From assembly GCF_030123505.1 (NCBI RefSeq), contig NZ_CP126115.1, positions 4,416,001 through 4,480,000 of the forward strand: 64,000 bases of DNA. Reading direction: 5' to 3'. The position numbers and the translations under genes were made by a program. Under the pieces are notes generated by a model. That model was given only the letters and a program-made list of their open reading frames with translations. It searched no databases and had not been told where the DNA came from. The stretch's first letter is position 1, and the number at the start of each line of letters is the position of its first letter. The stretch comes from Neobacillus sp. YX16 (GTDB taxonomy: Bacteria > Bacillota > Bacilli > Bacillales > Cytobacillaceae). Of the stretch, positions 63,453 to 64,000 are shown in pieces.

Positions 63453-64000
63453 TTAGCGACGACTTAAAATATGGTGGCCATTTTGCAAGAATTGGCTGCG
63501 TGAATTACGCATTTTTTCAATTCTTTCTTCCGCCATTCTATCTGCTGCAACATAAGTTGGGATGCCGTCGCGCTTTGAAATTGCAATTACCTTTTCGATA
63601 CTTGCATAGATTTGATCAACTTTTTTCATTGCCCGTTCATGGTTATACCCATAAAGTTCATCTGCAACGTTGATAACACCGCCAGCATTAATGACGTAAT
63701 CAGGAGCATAAACAATACCCATTTCATGGATAAGATCTCCGTGACGAGTATCTTTTAACTGGTTATTGGCAGAACCCGCGATAACTTTAGCTTTAAGCTG
63801 TGGAATCGTATCATCATTAACGGTTGCACCTAGTGCACATGGAGCATAAATATCACATTCAACGCCATAAATTTCATTTGGTTCTACTGCACGAGCACCG
63901 AAATCCTCTACTGCACGCTGAACTGCTTCTTTATTAATATCGGTAACAATTAATTGTGCTCCTTCTTCATGCAGGTATTTACAAAGTGTGTAGGCAACAT
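63453..64000 (-). CDS. bcd: Leucine dehydrogenase (5' part outside window)
   Basis: About 182 codons, open to the right edge of the window. The visible part is the NAD-binding and C-terminal domain: [77 protein letters not shown]. This is the Glu/Leu/Phe/Val dehydrogenase signature, and position beside buk identifies Bcd, which deaminates Leu, Ile and Val to keto acids. The catalytic Lys region is not in the window. Confidence 0.93.
   Translation of the reverse strand, partial: VAYTLCKYLHEEGAQLIVTDINKEAVQRAVEDFGARAVEPNEIYGVECDIYAPCALGATVNDDTIPQLKAKVIAGSANNQLKDTRHGDLIHEMGIVYAPDYVINAGGVINVADELYGYNHERAMKKVDQIYASIEKVIAISKRDGIPTYVAADRMAEERIEKMRNSRSQFLQNGHHILSRR

Overview
The window is AT-rich chromosomal DNA from an endospore-forming, aerobic member of the Bacillaceae (Bacillus/Neobacillus-like). 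This rests on the sporulation genes (sigF operon, spoVA genes, dacF, spoIIM, mciZ) and on a gene order that follows the B. subtilis scpAB - lysA - spoVA - spoIIA - fur - yqk - yqj - art - bkd region for almost the whole 64 kb. Species was not determined.

Layout. 1-5.1 kb: truncated sodF, ypuI, a hypothetical gene, scpB-scpA, a YjcZ-like miniprotein, ypuF and ribT (the riboflavin operon is absent here). 5.1-12.7 kb: lysA, a shortened spoVA operon (AA, AB, AEA, AF only), sigF-spoIIAB-spoIIAA and dacF. 12.8-18.9 kb: nucleoside catabolism (pdp, pupG, drm), xerD, yqzK, fur and spoIIM. 19-26.9 kb: yqxK, nudF, mciZ, yqkF, yqkE, an inserted acetoacetate module (scoB, scoA, thiolase), yqkD and yqkB. 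26.9-32.2 kb: an accessory gentisate/3-hydroxybenzoate cluster with a DinB-fold gene that could supply the maleylpyruvate isomerase step. 32.2-48.8 kb: yqjX-polYB, yqzH, yqjQ-yqjP, T-box-controlled proI, a glycosyltransferase, namA, rnz, zwf, polYA, yqjE, yqjD-yqjC, a Prli42-like miniprotein, an L,D-transpeptidase and yqjA. 48.8-57.2 kb: art amino-acid ABC transporter, brxB and mutA-mutB-meaB. 57.3-64 kb: bkdB, bkdAB, bkdAA, lpdV, buk and a truncated bcd.

How the genes work together. The bkd/buk/bcd genes convert branched-chain amino acids to acyl-CoAs. yqjD, yqjC, mutAB and meaB can carry propionyl-CoA on to succinyl-CoA, so the right-hand part looks like a valine/isoleucine catabolic region. 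The gentisate cluster feeds pyruvate and fumarate, and thiolase plus CoA-transferase feeds acetyl-CoA. The sporulation genes are compartment-specific, and candidate sigma-H, sigma-F and sigma-G promoters are visible in front of spoIIAA, dacF and spoVAA.

Repeats. Three families of non-coding repeats occupy the intergenic spaces. Family A is a structured element of about 120 bp with five copies and one fragment. Family B is MITE-like, with 12-bp inverted termini; two copies have 8-bp target duplications and a third is interrupted by a family A copy. Family C is a short element built from two CGCNGATATA units. No tRNA, rRNA, CRISPR array or transposase gene was seen.
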